This document shows positions 22,779-33,288 of a stretch of 64,000 bases of DNA, piece after piece. Each line of letters begins with the position of its first letter. The stretch's first letter is position 1. The position numbers and the translations under genes were made by a program. The notes beneath the pieces are model-generated. The model ran no database searches, was not told the DNA's origin, and worked only from the letters and a program-made list of their open reading frames with translations. This DNA comes from Trichomonas vaginalis G3 (lineage: Eukaryota; Parabasalia; Trichomonadida; Trichomonadidae): assembly GCF_026262505.1 (NCBI RefSeq), contig NC_067204.1, forward strand, positions 2,823,797 to 2,887,796. The letters run 5' to 3'.

Positions 22779-23887
22779 TGTCTGATTTACGCTCATTACG
22801 ATGAAGAAATCATGACAAAACATATACGATGAGGTCTTGACAAAACATATACGAAGAGGTCATGACAAAACATATACGAAGAGGTCATGACAAAACATAT
22901 ACGATGAAATCATGACAAAACATATACGAAGAGGTCATGACAAAACATATATGATGAAATCATGACAAAACATATACGAAGAAGTTTTGACGATGAAGTC
23001 ATGACAAATCATTGACGATGAAGTTTTGACGAAGAAGTCTTGACAAATCATTTACGATGAAGTCATGACAAATCATTTACGATGAAGTCATGAAAATTCA
23101 TTTACGATGAAGTCATGACAAAACATGTACGCTCATTACGATGAAGAAGTCATGACAAAACATATACGAAGAAGTTTTGACAAAACATTTACGATGAAGA
23201 AGTCATGACAAATCATTTACGATGAAATCATGACAAAACATATACGATGAAGTTTCATGTCATTGAGTTTTGACGAAGAAGTCTTGACAAAACATATACG
23301 AAGAAGTCATGACAAAACATTTACGAAGAAGTCATGACAAATCATTGACGATGAAGTTTTGACGAAGAAGTCATGACAAAACATATACGTAAACATTTAT
23401 TTCCTGTGTTGTTGTCAAACATGAACGTAAACATTATTTTGGTTCATTTACACTCATTACAATGAAGAAGTCATGACAAAACATATACGAAGAAGTTTTG
23501 ACAAAACATTTACGATGAAGAAGTCATGACAAAACATTTACGAAGAAGTCATGACAAAACATTTACGAAGAAGTTTTGACAAATCATTTACGATGAAGAA
23601 GTCATGACAAAACATTTACACTCATGTTTGACAAATCATTTACGATGAAATCATGACAAAACATATACGATGAAGTCTTGACAAATCATTTACGATGAAG
23701 TTTTGACAAATTCAAGACCCTTTGGGTCTCGCCGCTTAGCGGCTGAGGGTGAAAAATTAGGTGAGAAAACAGGTGAGATCTCACCTCTTCACCTAAAAAT
23801 TATTTTTGGGTCATTTACACTCATTACGATGAAGAAATCATGACAAAACATATACGTTCATGTTTGACAAAACATATACGATGAAAT

Positions 23888-23981
23888 CTATGAACATAAT
23901 AATATTTCAAACCAGGAGCCAAATTCTTGCGATTTTCATATGGAATCTCTTCTCTCGGTTTTCCGAGGTAAGCAATTATAT
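23888..23981 (-). pseudogene. Captured KilA-N gene fragment, copy 2
   Basis: Reverse complement of 16194-16287, with the same flanking 25-bp repeats. Confidence 0.6.
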
Positions 23982-24431
23982 GAAATCATTTACACTCATT
24001 ACGATGAAGTCATGACAAAACATTTACGATGAAGAAGTCATGACAAAACATATACGTTCATGTTTGACAAAACATATACGAAGAAGTCTTGACAAAACAT
24101 TTACGATGAAATCTTGACAAAAACATTTACGATGAAGTCATGACAAAACATTTACGATGAAGTCATGACAAAACATTTACGTTTAAGTTCCATGAGGTCA
24201 TAACAAAACATATACGAAGAAGTCATGACAAATCATTTACGTTCATGTTTGACAAAACATTTACGATGAAGAAATCATGACAAAACATGTACGAAGAAGT
24301 CATGACAAAACATATACGTAAACATTTATTTCCTGTGTTGTTGTCAAAATGTCATGTTGTCTCATTTTTTCAGAGAAGTTCATTAACCGAGTGACACATG
24401 GTGACGTAGTGACACCTAAAAACCATCTACC

Positions 24432-24605
24432 CTAAACATTATTTTTGCTGAATTCAACAACAAAATGAACGAGGTCAGGATGTATGCAAATACCTTTGAA
24501 TTCATTCATAACACCCTTTGTAAGCTCATAAAATGCTTGTTTTGAGGTCGAGCCACTTTTGGCTTGACCGTATTCTTTCAACCAAAACTCAAGAATTTCC
24601 TGCAT
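24432..24605 (-). CDS. 57-aa ORF in the repeat field, copy 1
   Basis: ATG start, MQEILEFWLKEYGQAKSG, ending in HFVVEFSKNNV and a TAG stop. It is helical and amphipathic, with one cysteine, and has normal coding-like composition, unlike the surrounding array. A perfect stem AACCGCC/GGCGGTT lies 16-38 bp upstream of the ATG. The stop codon overlaps the AATGTTTAGGGTAGATGG phrase of a half hairpin. An identical-length copy lies 3281 bp away. It has no counterpart in the left palindrome arm, so it entered after the fold-back arose or was lost from the left arm. Function unknown; it could be the N-terminal remnant of a longer element gene. Confidence 0.4.
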   Translation of the reverse strand: MQEILEFWLKEYGQAKSGSTSKQAFYELTKGVMNEFKGICIHPDLVHFVVEFSKNNV

Positions 24606-24622
24606 GAATTTTGTATAAAAAG

Positions 24623-24645
24623 CAACCGCCGGAATTCAGGCGGTT
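24623..24645. repeat. Perfect stem-loop upstream of the 57-aa ORF
   Basis: CAACCGCC, GGAATTCA, GGCGGTTG. The same stem is kept in the copy near 27904. Confidence 0.6.
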
Positions 24646-27169
24646 GTTATATTCTTCACAAAACATTTACGATGAAGAAATCATGACAAAACATGTACGA
24701 AGAAGTTTTGACAAAACATATACGTTTAAGTTCCATGAAATCATAACAAAACATTTACGATGAGGTCATGACAAAACATTTACGATGAGGTCATGACAAA
24801 ACATATACGAAGAAGTCATGACAAAACATATACGATGAAATCATGACAAAACATATACGTTCATGTTTGACAAAACATATACGATGAAATCATGACAAAA
24901 CATATACGAAGAAGTCTTGACAAAACATTTACGATGAAGAAGTCATAACAAAACATTTACGAAGAAGTCATGACAAAACATTTACGTTTAAGTTCCATGA
25001 GGTCATAACAAAACATTTACGTTTAAGTTCCATGAGGTCATGTTAGAAAACATGTTAGAAAAGGTGTTAGATCTAACATTCTAACATAAACATTATTTTT
25101 GGGTCATTTACACTCATTACGATGAGGTCATAACAAAACATTTACGTTTAAGTTCCATGAGGTCATGACAAAACATTTACGATGAAATCATGACAAAACA
25201 TTTACGATGAAATCATGACAAAACATTTACGATGAAATCATGACAAAACATTTACGTTTAAGTTCCATGAAATCATGACAAAACATTTACGATGAAATCA
25301 TGACAAATCATTTACGATGAAGTCATGACAAAGTCTTGACAAAACATTTATGATGAAGTTTTGACAAATCATTTACGATGAAGTCATGACAAATCATATA
25401 CGATGAAGTCTTGACAAAACATATACGAAGAAGTCATGACAAATCATTTATGTTTAGTTTCGATGAAATCATGACAAAACATTTACGATGAAATCATGAC
25501 AAAACATTTACGATGAAATCATGATAAAACATTTACGAAGAAGTTTTGACAAATCATTTACGATGAAGTCATGACAAAACATATACGATGAAATCATGAC
25601 AAAACATATACGATGAAATCATGACAAAACATATACGAAGAAGTCATGACAAAACATGTACGAAGAAGTTTTGACAAAACATTTACGATGAAGAGGTCAT
25701 GACAAAACATATACGATGAAGTCATGACAAATCATTGACGATGAAGAAGTCATGACAAATCATTTACGATGAAATCATGACAAAACATATACGATGAAGT
25801 TTTGACGATGAAGTTTTGACGAAGAAGTCTTGACAAAACATATACGATGAAGTCATGACAAAACATATACGAAGAAACCTTGACAAAACATTTACGATGA
25901 AGAGGTCATGACAAATCATTTACGATGAAGAAGTCATGACAAATCATTGACGATGAAGTTTTGACGAAGAAGTCATGACAAATCATTGACGATGAAGTTT
26001 TGACGAAGAAGTCTTGACAAAGCATATACGATGAAGAAGTCATGACAAATCATTGACGATGAAATCTTGACGAAGAAGTCATGACAAATCATTTACGATG
26101 AAATCTTGACGAAGAGGTCATGACAAAACATATACGAAGAGGTCATGACAAAACATATACGATGAAATCATGACAAAACATATACGAAGAGGTCATGACA
26201 AAACATATACGATGAAATCATGACAAAACATATACGAAGAAGTTTTGACGATGAAGTCATGACAAATCATTGACGATGAAGTTTTGACGAAGAAGTCTTG
26301 ACAAATCATTTACGATGAAGTCATGACAAATCATTTACGATGAAGTCATGAAAATTCATTTACGATGAAGTCATGACAAAACATGTACGCTCATTACGAT
26401 GAAGAAGTCATGACAAAACATATACGAAGAAGTTTTGACAAAACATTTACGATGAAGAAGTCATGACAAATCATTTACGATGAAATCATGACAAAACATA
26501 TACGATGAAGTTTTGACGATGAAGTCATGACAAATCATTGACGATGAAGTTTTGACGAAGAAGTCTTGACAAAACATATACGAAGAAGTCATGACAAAAC
26601 ATTTACGAAGAAGTCATGACAAATCATTGACGATGAAGTTTTGACGAAGAAGTCATGACAAAACATATACGTAAACATTTATTTCCTGTGTTGTTGTCAA
26701 ACATGAACGTAAACATTATTTTGGTTCATTTACACTCATTACAATGAAGAAGTCATGACAAAACATATACGAAGAAGTTTTGACAAAACATTTACGATGA
26801 AGAAGTCATGACAAAACATTTACGAAGAAGTCATGACAAAACATTTACGAAGAAGTTTTGACAAATCATTTACGATGAAGAAGTCATGACAAAACATTTA
26901 CACTCATGTTTGACAAATCATTTACGATGAAATCATGACAAAACATATACGATGAAGTCTTGACAAATCATTTACGATGAAGTTTTGACAAATTCAAGAC
27001 CCTTTGGGTCTCGCCGCTTAGCGGCTGAGGGTGAAAAATTAGGTGAGAAAACAGGTGAGATCTCACCTCTTCACCTAAAAATTATTTTTGGGTCATTTAC
27101 ACTCATTACGATGAAGAAATCATGACAAAACATATACGTTCATGTTTGACAAAACATATACGATGAAAT

Positions 27170-27265
27170 CTATGAACATAATAATATTTCAAACCAGGAG
27201 CCAAATTCTTGCGATTTTCATATGGAATCTCTTCTCTCGGTTTTCCGAGGTAAGCAATTATATGA
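27170..27265 (-). pseudogene. Captured KilA-N gene fragment, copy 3
   Basis: Copy of 23888-23981 carried by the 3.28-kb duplication. Confidence 0.6.
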
Positions 27266-27712
27266 AATCATTTACACTCATTACGATGAAGTCATGACAA
27301 AACATTTACGATGAAGAAGTCATGACAAAACATATACGTTCATGTTTGACAAAACATATACGAAGAAGTCTTGACAAAACATTTACGATGAAATCTTGAC
27401 AAAACATTTACGATGAAGTCATGACAAAACATTTACGATGAAGTCATGACAAAACATTTACGTTTAAGTTCCATGAGGTCATAACAAAACATATACGAAG
27501 AAGTCATGACAAATCATTTACGTTCATGTTTGACAAAACATTTACGATGAAGAAATCATGACAAAACATGTACGAAGAAGTCATGACAAAACATATACGT
27601 AAACATTTATTTCCTGTGTTGTTGTCAAAATGTCATGTTGTCTCATTTTTTCAGAGAAGTTCATTAACCGAGTGACACATGGTGACGTAGTGACACCTAA
27701 AAACCATCTACC

Positions 27713-27886
27713 CTAAACATTATTTTTGCTGAATTCAACAACAAAATGAACGAGGTCAGGATGTATGCAAATACCTTTGAATTCATTCATAACACCCTTT
27801 GTAAGCTCATAAAATGCTTGTTTTGAGGTCGAGCCACTTTTGGCTTGACCGTATTCTTTCAACCAAAACTCAAGAATTTCCTGCAT
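27713..27886 (-). CDS. 57-aa ORF in the repeat field, copy 2
   Basis: Second copy of the MQEILEFWLKEYGQAKSG ORF, open from ATG to TAG, with the same upstream stem-loop. It stays open although neighbouring A-runs vary in length between the two units. That would fit either very recent duplication or some constraint. Confidence 0.4.
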   Translation of the reverse strand: MQEILEFWLKEYGQAKSGSTSKQAFYELTKGVMNEFKGICIHPDLVHFVVEFSKNNV

Positions 27887-29529
27887 GAATTTTGTATAAA
27901 AAGCAACCGCCGGAATTCAGGCGGTTGTTATATTCTTCACAAAACATTTACGATGAAGAAATCATGACAAAAACATGTACGAAGAAGTTTTGACAAAACA
28001 TATACGTTTAAGTTCCATGAAATCATAACAAAACATTTACGATGAGGTCATGACAAAACATTTACGATGAGGTCATGACAAAACATATACGAAGAAGTCA
28101 TGACAAAACATATACGATGAAATCATGACAAAACATATACGTTCATGTTTGACAAAACATATACGATGAAATCATGACAAAACATATACGAAGAAGTCTT
28201 GACAAAACATTTACGATGAAGAAGTCATAACAAACATTTACGAAGAAGTCATGACAAAACATTTACGTTTAAGTTCCATGAGGTCATAACAAAACATTTA
28301 CGTTTAAGTTCCATGAGGTCATGTTAGAAAACATGTTAGAAAAGGTGTTAGATCTAACATTCTAACATAAACATTATTTTTGGGTCATTTACACTCATTA
28401 CGATGAGGTCATAACAAAAACATTTACGTTTAAGTTCCATGAGGTCATGACAAAACATTTACGATGAAATCATGACAAAACATTTACGATGAAATCATGA
28501 CAAAACATTTACGATGAAATCATGACAAAACATTTACGTTTAAGTTCCATGAAATCATGACAAAACATTTACGATGAAATCATGACAAATCATTTACGAT
28601 GAAGTCATGACAAAGTCTTGACAAAAACATTTACGATGAAGTTTTGACAAATCATTTACGATGAAGTCATGACAAATCATATACGATGAAGTCTTGACAA
28701 AACATATACGAAGAAGTCATGACAAATCATTTATGTTTAGTTTCGATGAAATCATGACAAAACATTTACGATGAAATCATGACAAAACATTTACGATGAA
28801 ATCATGATAAAACATTTACGAAGAAGTTTTGACAAATCATTTACGATGAAGTCATGACAAAACATATACGATGAAATCATGACAAAAACATATACGATGA
28901 AATCATGACAAAACATATACGAAGAAGTCATGACAAAACATGTACGAAGAAGTTTTGACAAAACATTTACGATGAAGAGGTCATGACAAAACATATACGA
29001 TGAAGTCATGACAAATCATTGACGATGAAGAAGTCATGACAAATCATTTACGATGAAATCATGACAAAACATATACGATGAAGTTTTGACGATGAAGTTT
29101 TGACGAAGAAGTCTTGACAAAACATATACGATGAAGTCATGACAAAACATATACGAAGAAACCTTGACAAAACATTTACGATGAAGAGGTCATGACAAAT
29201 CATTTACGATGAAGAAGTCATGACAAATCATTGACGATGAAGTTTTGACGAAGAAGTCATGACAAATCATTGACGATGAAGTTTGACGAAGAAGTCTTGA
29301 CAAAGCATATACGATGAAGAAGTCATGACAAATCATTGACGATGAAATCTTGACGAAGAAGTCATGACAAATCATTTACGATGAAATCTTGACGAAGAAG
29401 TCTTGACAAAACATATACGAAGAAGTCATGACAAATCATATACGATGAAATCTATGACAAAAATATACGATGAAACCTTGACAAAACATGTACGTTCATT
29501 ACGATGAAGAAATCATGACAAAACATGTA

Positions 29530-30005
29530 CGTTCATGAGAATAGTGATGAAATAGTTCATGCAATAAGGAGGTCATACATGAATGCAATGATGAAATAGT
29601 TCATGAGAACAGTGAGGAGGTCATACATGAATGCAATGATGAAATAGTTCATGAGAACAGTAAGGAGGTCATACATGAGAACAGTGATGAAATAGTTCAT
29701 GCAATAAGGAGGTCATACATGAGAACAGTGAGGAGGTCATACATGAGAACAGTGATGAAATAGTTCACGATGTCGTTCGTGAAGAAGCCATTGCAACAAA
29801 GAATGTTATAAAGGATTTCATAGAACTTAACAAGGAGGAGTTTAAAGAAGGCTATGAAGTGAAAAGATGTGAAGAAGATTTCTTGGCGTATTTGAAGAAA
29901 AAGAGACTAAAGCCAATGGCTCAAAATAAGTTTCAATCGATGTTTGAAAAGAAACGTTTGAGCTATGGTGGTGTAAGAAGCACATATTACTTTGTTAAGA
30001 AGTGA
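29530..30005 (+). pseudogene. 5'-truncated Maverick coding piece with repeat-expanded front
   Basis: The 5' part is a tandem repeat of GTTCATGAGAACAGTGATG and GAGGAGGTCATACATG blocks, which read as HENSDEIV/HENSEEVI in the frame of the piece. Downstream is ordinary coding sequence ending in LSYGGVRSTYYFVKK at 30005. No start codon is seen in the open part. The helical, Lys-rich end looks like the winged-helix end of a replication protein, but this is a weak impression. Broken. Confidence 0.4.
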
Positions 30006-30009
30006 GGAC

Positions 30010-30260
30010 ATTTATTTTTGTCGTTAGTGTTGGAGTTTGTGTTTGTTGTTAGTGTTTGTCATTTGTGCTGAAGTTAATACTTGAGTTAGTGTTGGAGTTT
30101 GTGGTTGTCGTTAGTGTTGGAGTTTGTGTTTGTTGTTAGTGTTTGTCATTTGTGCTGAAGTTAATACTTGAGTTAGTGTTGGAGTTTGTGGTTGTTGTTA
30201 GTGTTGGAGTTTGTGTTTGTCGTTAGTGTTGGAGTTTGTGGTTGTTGTTAGTGAGAGAAT
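30010..30260. repeat. GTTAGTGTTGGAGTTTGTG minisatellite
   Basis: About two and a half copies of an ~88-bp unit, itself built from shorter GTTAGTGTT and GGAGTTTGTG pieces. Confidence 0.75.
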
Positions 30261-30590
30261 AAATTAAATCATGAACTTTGCCATGGTCTCTGTCCCTAGT
30301 AGTTTTCATTAAGTTCTGGAAATAATGAAAGTCATAAACTTTGCCATGGTCTCTGTCCCTAGTAGTTTTCATTATCTCACAGAGTTAATGAAAGTCATAC
30401 TTTCTATCAGATGAAGCATGCAGATGAACATAACGAAAGTTAGTGAGTTTGCCACGAGTTATGAATAAAATATTGGCATATTAGATGAGATAGTTGATGA
30501 AACAGATGAAGATAAATTAAATCTTGGACTTTGCCACACTCTGTCCCTAGTTCCTCAAAATCCTTGACAACGTTGCTTAGAAATTTTGGT
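30260..30590. repeat. Short duplicated block, CTTTGCCATGGTCTCTGTCC
   Basis: A block ending in CTGTCCCTAGTAGTTTTCAT occurs twice about 60 bp apart, with a third, diverged copy near 30530. No gene seen in 30006-30742. Confidence 0.65.
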
Positions 30591-30742
30591 TCAAAACCTC
30601 ATCTGATTTTAATCTGTTATGCTACCTGTTAAGTTTCGCGAGATTATAAATGTCATGGAGTTATATAAAAAGGAGGGACAGCTAGGGACACTGGAAGTAC
30701 TTGTAAGGCTATCTGTTAAGATTGCATGAAATACTAAAAGTC

Positions 30743-31024
30743 ATGAAATCCATTATCGCTGTGCTAGCTTCACCTTTGATTGAAATGACGACTAAAGTCA
30801 CTGAAGCAATGAAACAAAAGTTTTTGGTAGAATACATTAAATCAGGAACTATTCCAGAAGGTTTTTACATTCATACTATGAAGGATGGTAGAGTTCAGTT
30901 TAGAAAGATAAAGCAACCATTAGATAGAGAAGGAATTTTGAGAAAGATTAAACTTCATGAGGACAACATTGCTGAACTTAAGAAGAAGTTAGAAGAGTTG
31001 GATAAAGTCAATGATGAAAAATGA
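30743..31024 (+). CDS. Small protein (93 aa) with C-terminal coiled coil, unknown function
   Basis: Starts MKSIIAVLASPLIEMTTK at the first in-frame ATG. Residues about 1-25 are hydrophobic and helical, the middle (EYIKSGTIPEGFYIHTMKDG) is a likely beta hairpin, and the end (KIKLHEDNIAELKKKLEELD) is a clear heptad coiled coil. It is intact. An AGATCT hairpin lies about 42 bp after the stop and the next ORF begins at 31214, so the hairpin separates two genes. Family unknown; probably a Maverick accessory gene given the shared hairpin. Confidence 0.55.
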   Translation: MKSIIAVLASPLIEMTTKVTEAMKQKFLVEYIKSGTIPEGFYIHTMKDGRVQFRKIKQPLDREGILRKIKLHEDNIAELKKKLEELDKVNDEK

Positions 31025-31065
31025 AGAAATCAAGGAAGAGAGTTATAAAGCAATGAATTCAACAG

Positions 31066-31113
31066 GGTGAAAAAACAGGTGAAAAAAGAGGTGAGATCTC
31101 ACCACTTCACCTA
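31066..31113. repeat. AGATCT hairpin, GGTGA form, at a gene 3' end
   Basis: GGGTGAAAAAACAGGTGAAA, then GAGGTGAGATCTCACC and CTTCACC. It lies 42 bp after the stop of the 93-aa ORF and about 100 bp before the next start. This is consistent with a 3'-end signal. Confidence 0.6.
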
Positions 31114-31213
31114 AATTTATTTTTGTGCTATGTTTTCATACGTGTGGGAGTGGTGATATCATTAATTTTTAAGTTTATTTTTAAAATTATTTTTTAAGTT
31201 TATTTGGATGTAA

Positions 31214-31540
31214 ATGACGAAAACTATTGAGATAACAAACTACAACGGTCATGAGTTCAAGAATTTGTTCTTCGTTCCTCGTGAAAATACATTCTATCAG
31301 ATACGAGGGAGAAAGGGTAAAGTTAGTTTGAGCGTTTATGAAGGAATGAAGAATGGAAAGTTTATACAAGCATACGATACAAACGGTAAACGTGTTTCAT
31401 TAGCTTTGTCAAAACTTACTAACATTTATTTTGACAGTGATTTTGACTCTGACGATTGGAGCGACAGCAGCGATACTGAAGAATATGAACTATTGTGTGA
31501 AGCACAGCAATGGGAAGAGTTACAATACTTTTGTAAGTGA
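31214..31540 (+). CDS. Small protein (108 aa) with acidic tail, unknown function
   Basis: ATG start, MTKTIEITNYNGHEFKNLFF. The first 75 residues are beta-type and basic (RGRKGKVSLSVYEG). The tail is strongly acidic (FDSDFDSDDWSDSSDTEE). It is preceded by a T/A-rich leader with two copies of TTTTTAAGTTTATTT, similar in kind to the other Maverick promoters. It is intact. Function unknown. Confidence 0.55.
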   Translation: MTKTIEITNYNGHEFKNLFFVPRENTFYQIRGRKGKVSLSVYEGMKNGKFIQAYDTNGKRVSLALSKLTNIYFDSDFDSDDWSDSSDTEEYELLCEAQQWEELQYFCK

Positions 31541-31853
31541 GAACGTTTATTTTTACAGTAGTAAGGTGAAGTGGTTGGCGGCTTTATAAATATTTAAGGT
31601 TAAGTTGGTGTTGTCGTTTGTGTTGTAAAATTTACGTTAACGGTTTTGTAAAGTGTCAAATTCACATATAATGGGTAAGGTGGAACGCAGTGCCACAGTA
31701 CACGAGATAAGTATTCTATCTAATGTATGAAAGAATTTATGAATTCAAAAAGACTTCAAAAGCTAAAGATAGGTATTTTCTTCTTCCCTTTAATATTATT
31801 TGCTCATTGCAATATTTATTTCTGGATAAGATCAATACCATTCAGGTCAGGTA
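31541..31853. other. No gene seen
   Basis: AT-rich sequence between the small ORFs and the left terminus of Maverick B. No convincing frame or repeat. Confidence 0.5.
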
Positions 31854-32099
31854 AGTGGGGCTTCCAGGCGCGTTGCGCCCTCTAGCCCATAAGAAATTTT
31901 GCCCAAGACCCAAGAGGAGGACCGAACCCCAGCCGACCAGCCGGTGACAAAACCAAAACCGTTGTTATTTACATCATATTAATGGTGTCACTTTTTAAAT
32001 ATCACTTTTTGTTTCACTTTTCACAAATTATATATGTTTTCATGCTTTGTCACTTTTCTGTTACTTTTCGGGTAAAAACATTTTTATTATTATATATAA

Positions 32100-32440
32100 A
32101 TGAATTTTACAAAACCTCCGTTACCGTTCTTTGGAAATAAGAGTAAATGTAAAGATATTATATTGAGAGAACTTAAGAAACTACCGAATGGTCTAACATT
32201 TGTAGATTTGTTCGGTGGAAGTTTCTATATATCCATTTATGTCATACCGTATTTCCTGACTCAAAGATTATATGCAATGACTTCGACAACTATATGGACC
32301 GTCTCAAACATATTCCAGACACAAACAATATATTGAAAGAGTTAAAAGAAAAGATACCTATAGGTAAGATGGAACGTATACCATTAGATAAGAAAAGCGG
32401 ATAAGTTTAAATCACGAGACAATTTTGAAGAATTTTATAA
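32100..32440 (+). pseudogene. D12-class N6-adenine DNA methylase remnant
   Basis: The first open part, MNFTKPPLPFFGNKSKCKDI then FVDLFGGS, has the two N-terminal hallmarks of Dam/D12-class methylases: the FxGNKS-type S-adenosylmethionine-binding loop and the DLFxGxG-like strand. The rest of the family domain, including the DPPY motif, is missing here. The gene starts 3 bp after a TTATTATATATAAA leader near the left end of Maverick B. It is broken and cut short where the acidic ORF at 32445 begins. Viral and element-borne methylases of this class usually modify GATC- or ATC-type sites, but specificity cannot be read here. Confidence 0.6.
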
Positions 32441-32444
32441 TCTA

Positions 32445-33194
32445 ATGAAATTATTAGTATTCGATACTAAAGAAGAATCTCCCGAGGAAGAACAGAACCA
32501 AGAAGAAGAAAATCCTAGAGAGGAACCAGCTCAATCTCACTTACTTCAAGCAGAAGAAATTGAAGAAGAGGAACAATATGAAGAAGAATTCATCGAAAAT
32601 GAATTTCAACCTTCTCAAATCTTTTTACCACGAGAATCTTCTGATGATCCAAACGATTCTGAATTTATTCCAGAAGAAGAAACGTTTGAAACAAGTGAAG
32701 AAGTTCCAGAGCACCTCACTCAAGAAGAAGCTGCAGACCTAGATGCAGTTTATGATCGAATTCTTGAAATTCTTTCCACTGAACCGAAAGCCCAAAAGTA
32801 CTTCGATAGGCAATGGAGGCATCATTTAGATCGTTGGAATAATCGCTATCGCAACGGAGGTGACGCGACTAATAACGTCAGTGAGTCACATTTCAAAGTT
32901 CTCAAGCATTCTTATTTCCCAGAGAGAAGGAATATTCGATTAGACGATTTTGTTGTTGAATTATACACAACGGTTGTTCCAGCATTATTGATTAAATTTA
33001 AAGTTCAATTAATCAATAGTGATAAAGTTGTTCGTATATTACGAAAAGCTAATGACCATGAACAAATATTGGAAAACAAAAAAGTCGAATGTTTGAAAAT
33101 TCTTGAAGCAATATATTCAAGTTTGCAACAAGGATCAATAGATTCAAATCTTGTTTATTGTACTTTAAAGGTACTTTTAAAAAAAAACAATTAA
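32445..33194 (+). CDS. Acidic protein with a transposase-like C-terminal half (249 aa)
   Basis: Fully open. Residues about 10-100 are almost entirely Glu/Asp/Pro/Ser (EESPEEEQNQEEENP). Residues about 115-185 read as the end of a Mutator-like/RNase-H transposase: YFDRQWRHHLDRWNN, then TNNVSESHFKVLKH with a candidate catalytic Glu at about 147, then LDDFVVELY. No upstream catalytic Asp part is present, so it cannot be an active transposase as it stands. The ATG lies in what looks like the end of the methylase remnant. Either a truncated transposase tail that happens to be open, or a chimeric/domesticated protein. I cannot decide between these. Confidence 0.5.
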   Translation: MKLLVFDTKEESPEEEQNQEEENPREEPAQSHLLQAEEIEEEEQYEEEFIENEFQPSQIFLPRESSDDPNDSEFIPEEETFETSEEVPEHLTQEEAADLDAVYDRILEILSTEPKAQKYFDRQWRHHLDRWNNRYRNGGDATNNVSESHFKVLKHSYFPERRNIRLDDFVVELYTTVVPALLIKFKVQLINSDKVVRILRKANDHEQILENKKVECLKILEAIYSSLQQGSIDSNLVYCTLKVLLKKNN

Positions 33195-33288
33195 TGTAAA
33201 AGATTCAAATAATTTTTATTATTATTTTTATTAATTTTTTACAATAAGGTTAATAAAAAAGTGACACTATATAGTTTGTCCCACACTC

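Larger units (their letters stand above)
19437..25474 (-). repeat. Right arm of the giant palindrome
   Basis: Reverse complement of 15423-19050, enlarged by later events. Matching landmarks: the inner AGATCT cores at 18981-18986 and 19500-19505 are exactly symmetric about 19243; the captured KilA-N fragment 16194-16287 returns at 23888-23981; the hairpin at 15905 returns at 25069; and the sequence beside the gap (GTTTAGTTTCGATGAAATC) lies near 25453. The arm is longer than the left one because of a 1.51-kb duplication, extra repeats and an inserted ORF segment. Confidence 0.85.
22850..29395. repeat. Tandem duplication of ~3.28 kb
   Basis: Units are about 22850-26110 and 26110-29395. Landmarks repeat at an offset of 3258-3281 bp: the 57-aa ORF, the KilA-N fragment and the CCTGTGTTGTTGTCAAAC phrase. 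The copies are almost identical. Several of the differences are one-base length changes in runs of A, which could be sequencing error or slippage. Confidence 0.85.

Noticed and set aside
15423-29500. Regular ~25-bp repeats considered as a CRISPR array
   Set aside because: The units are contiguous and degenerate, there are no unique spacers of constant length, and the host is eukaryotic.
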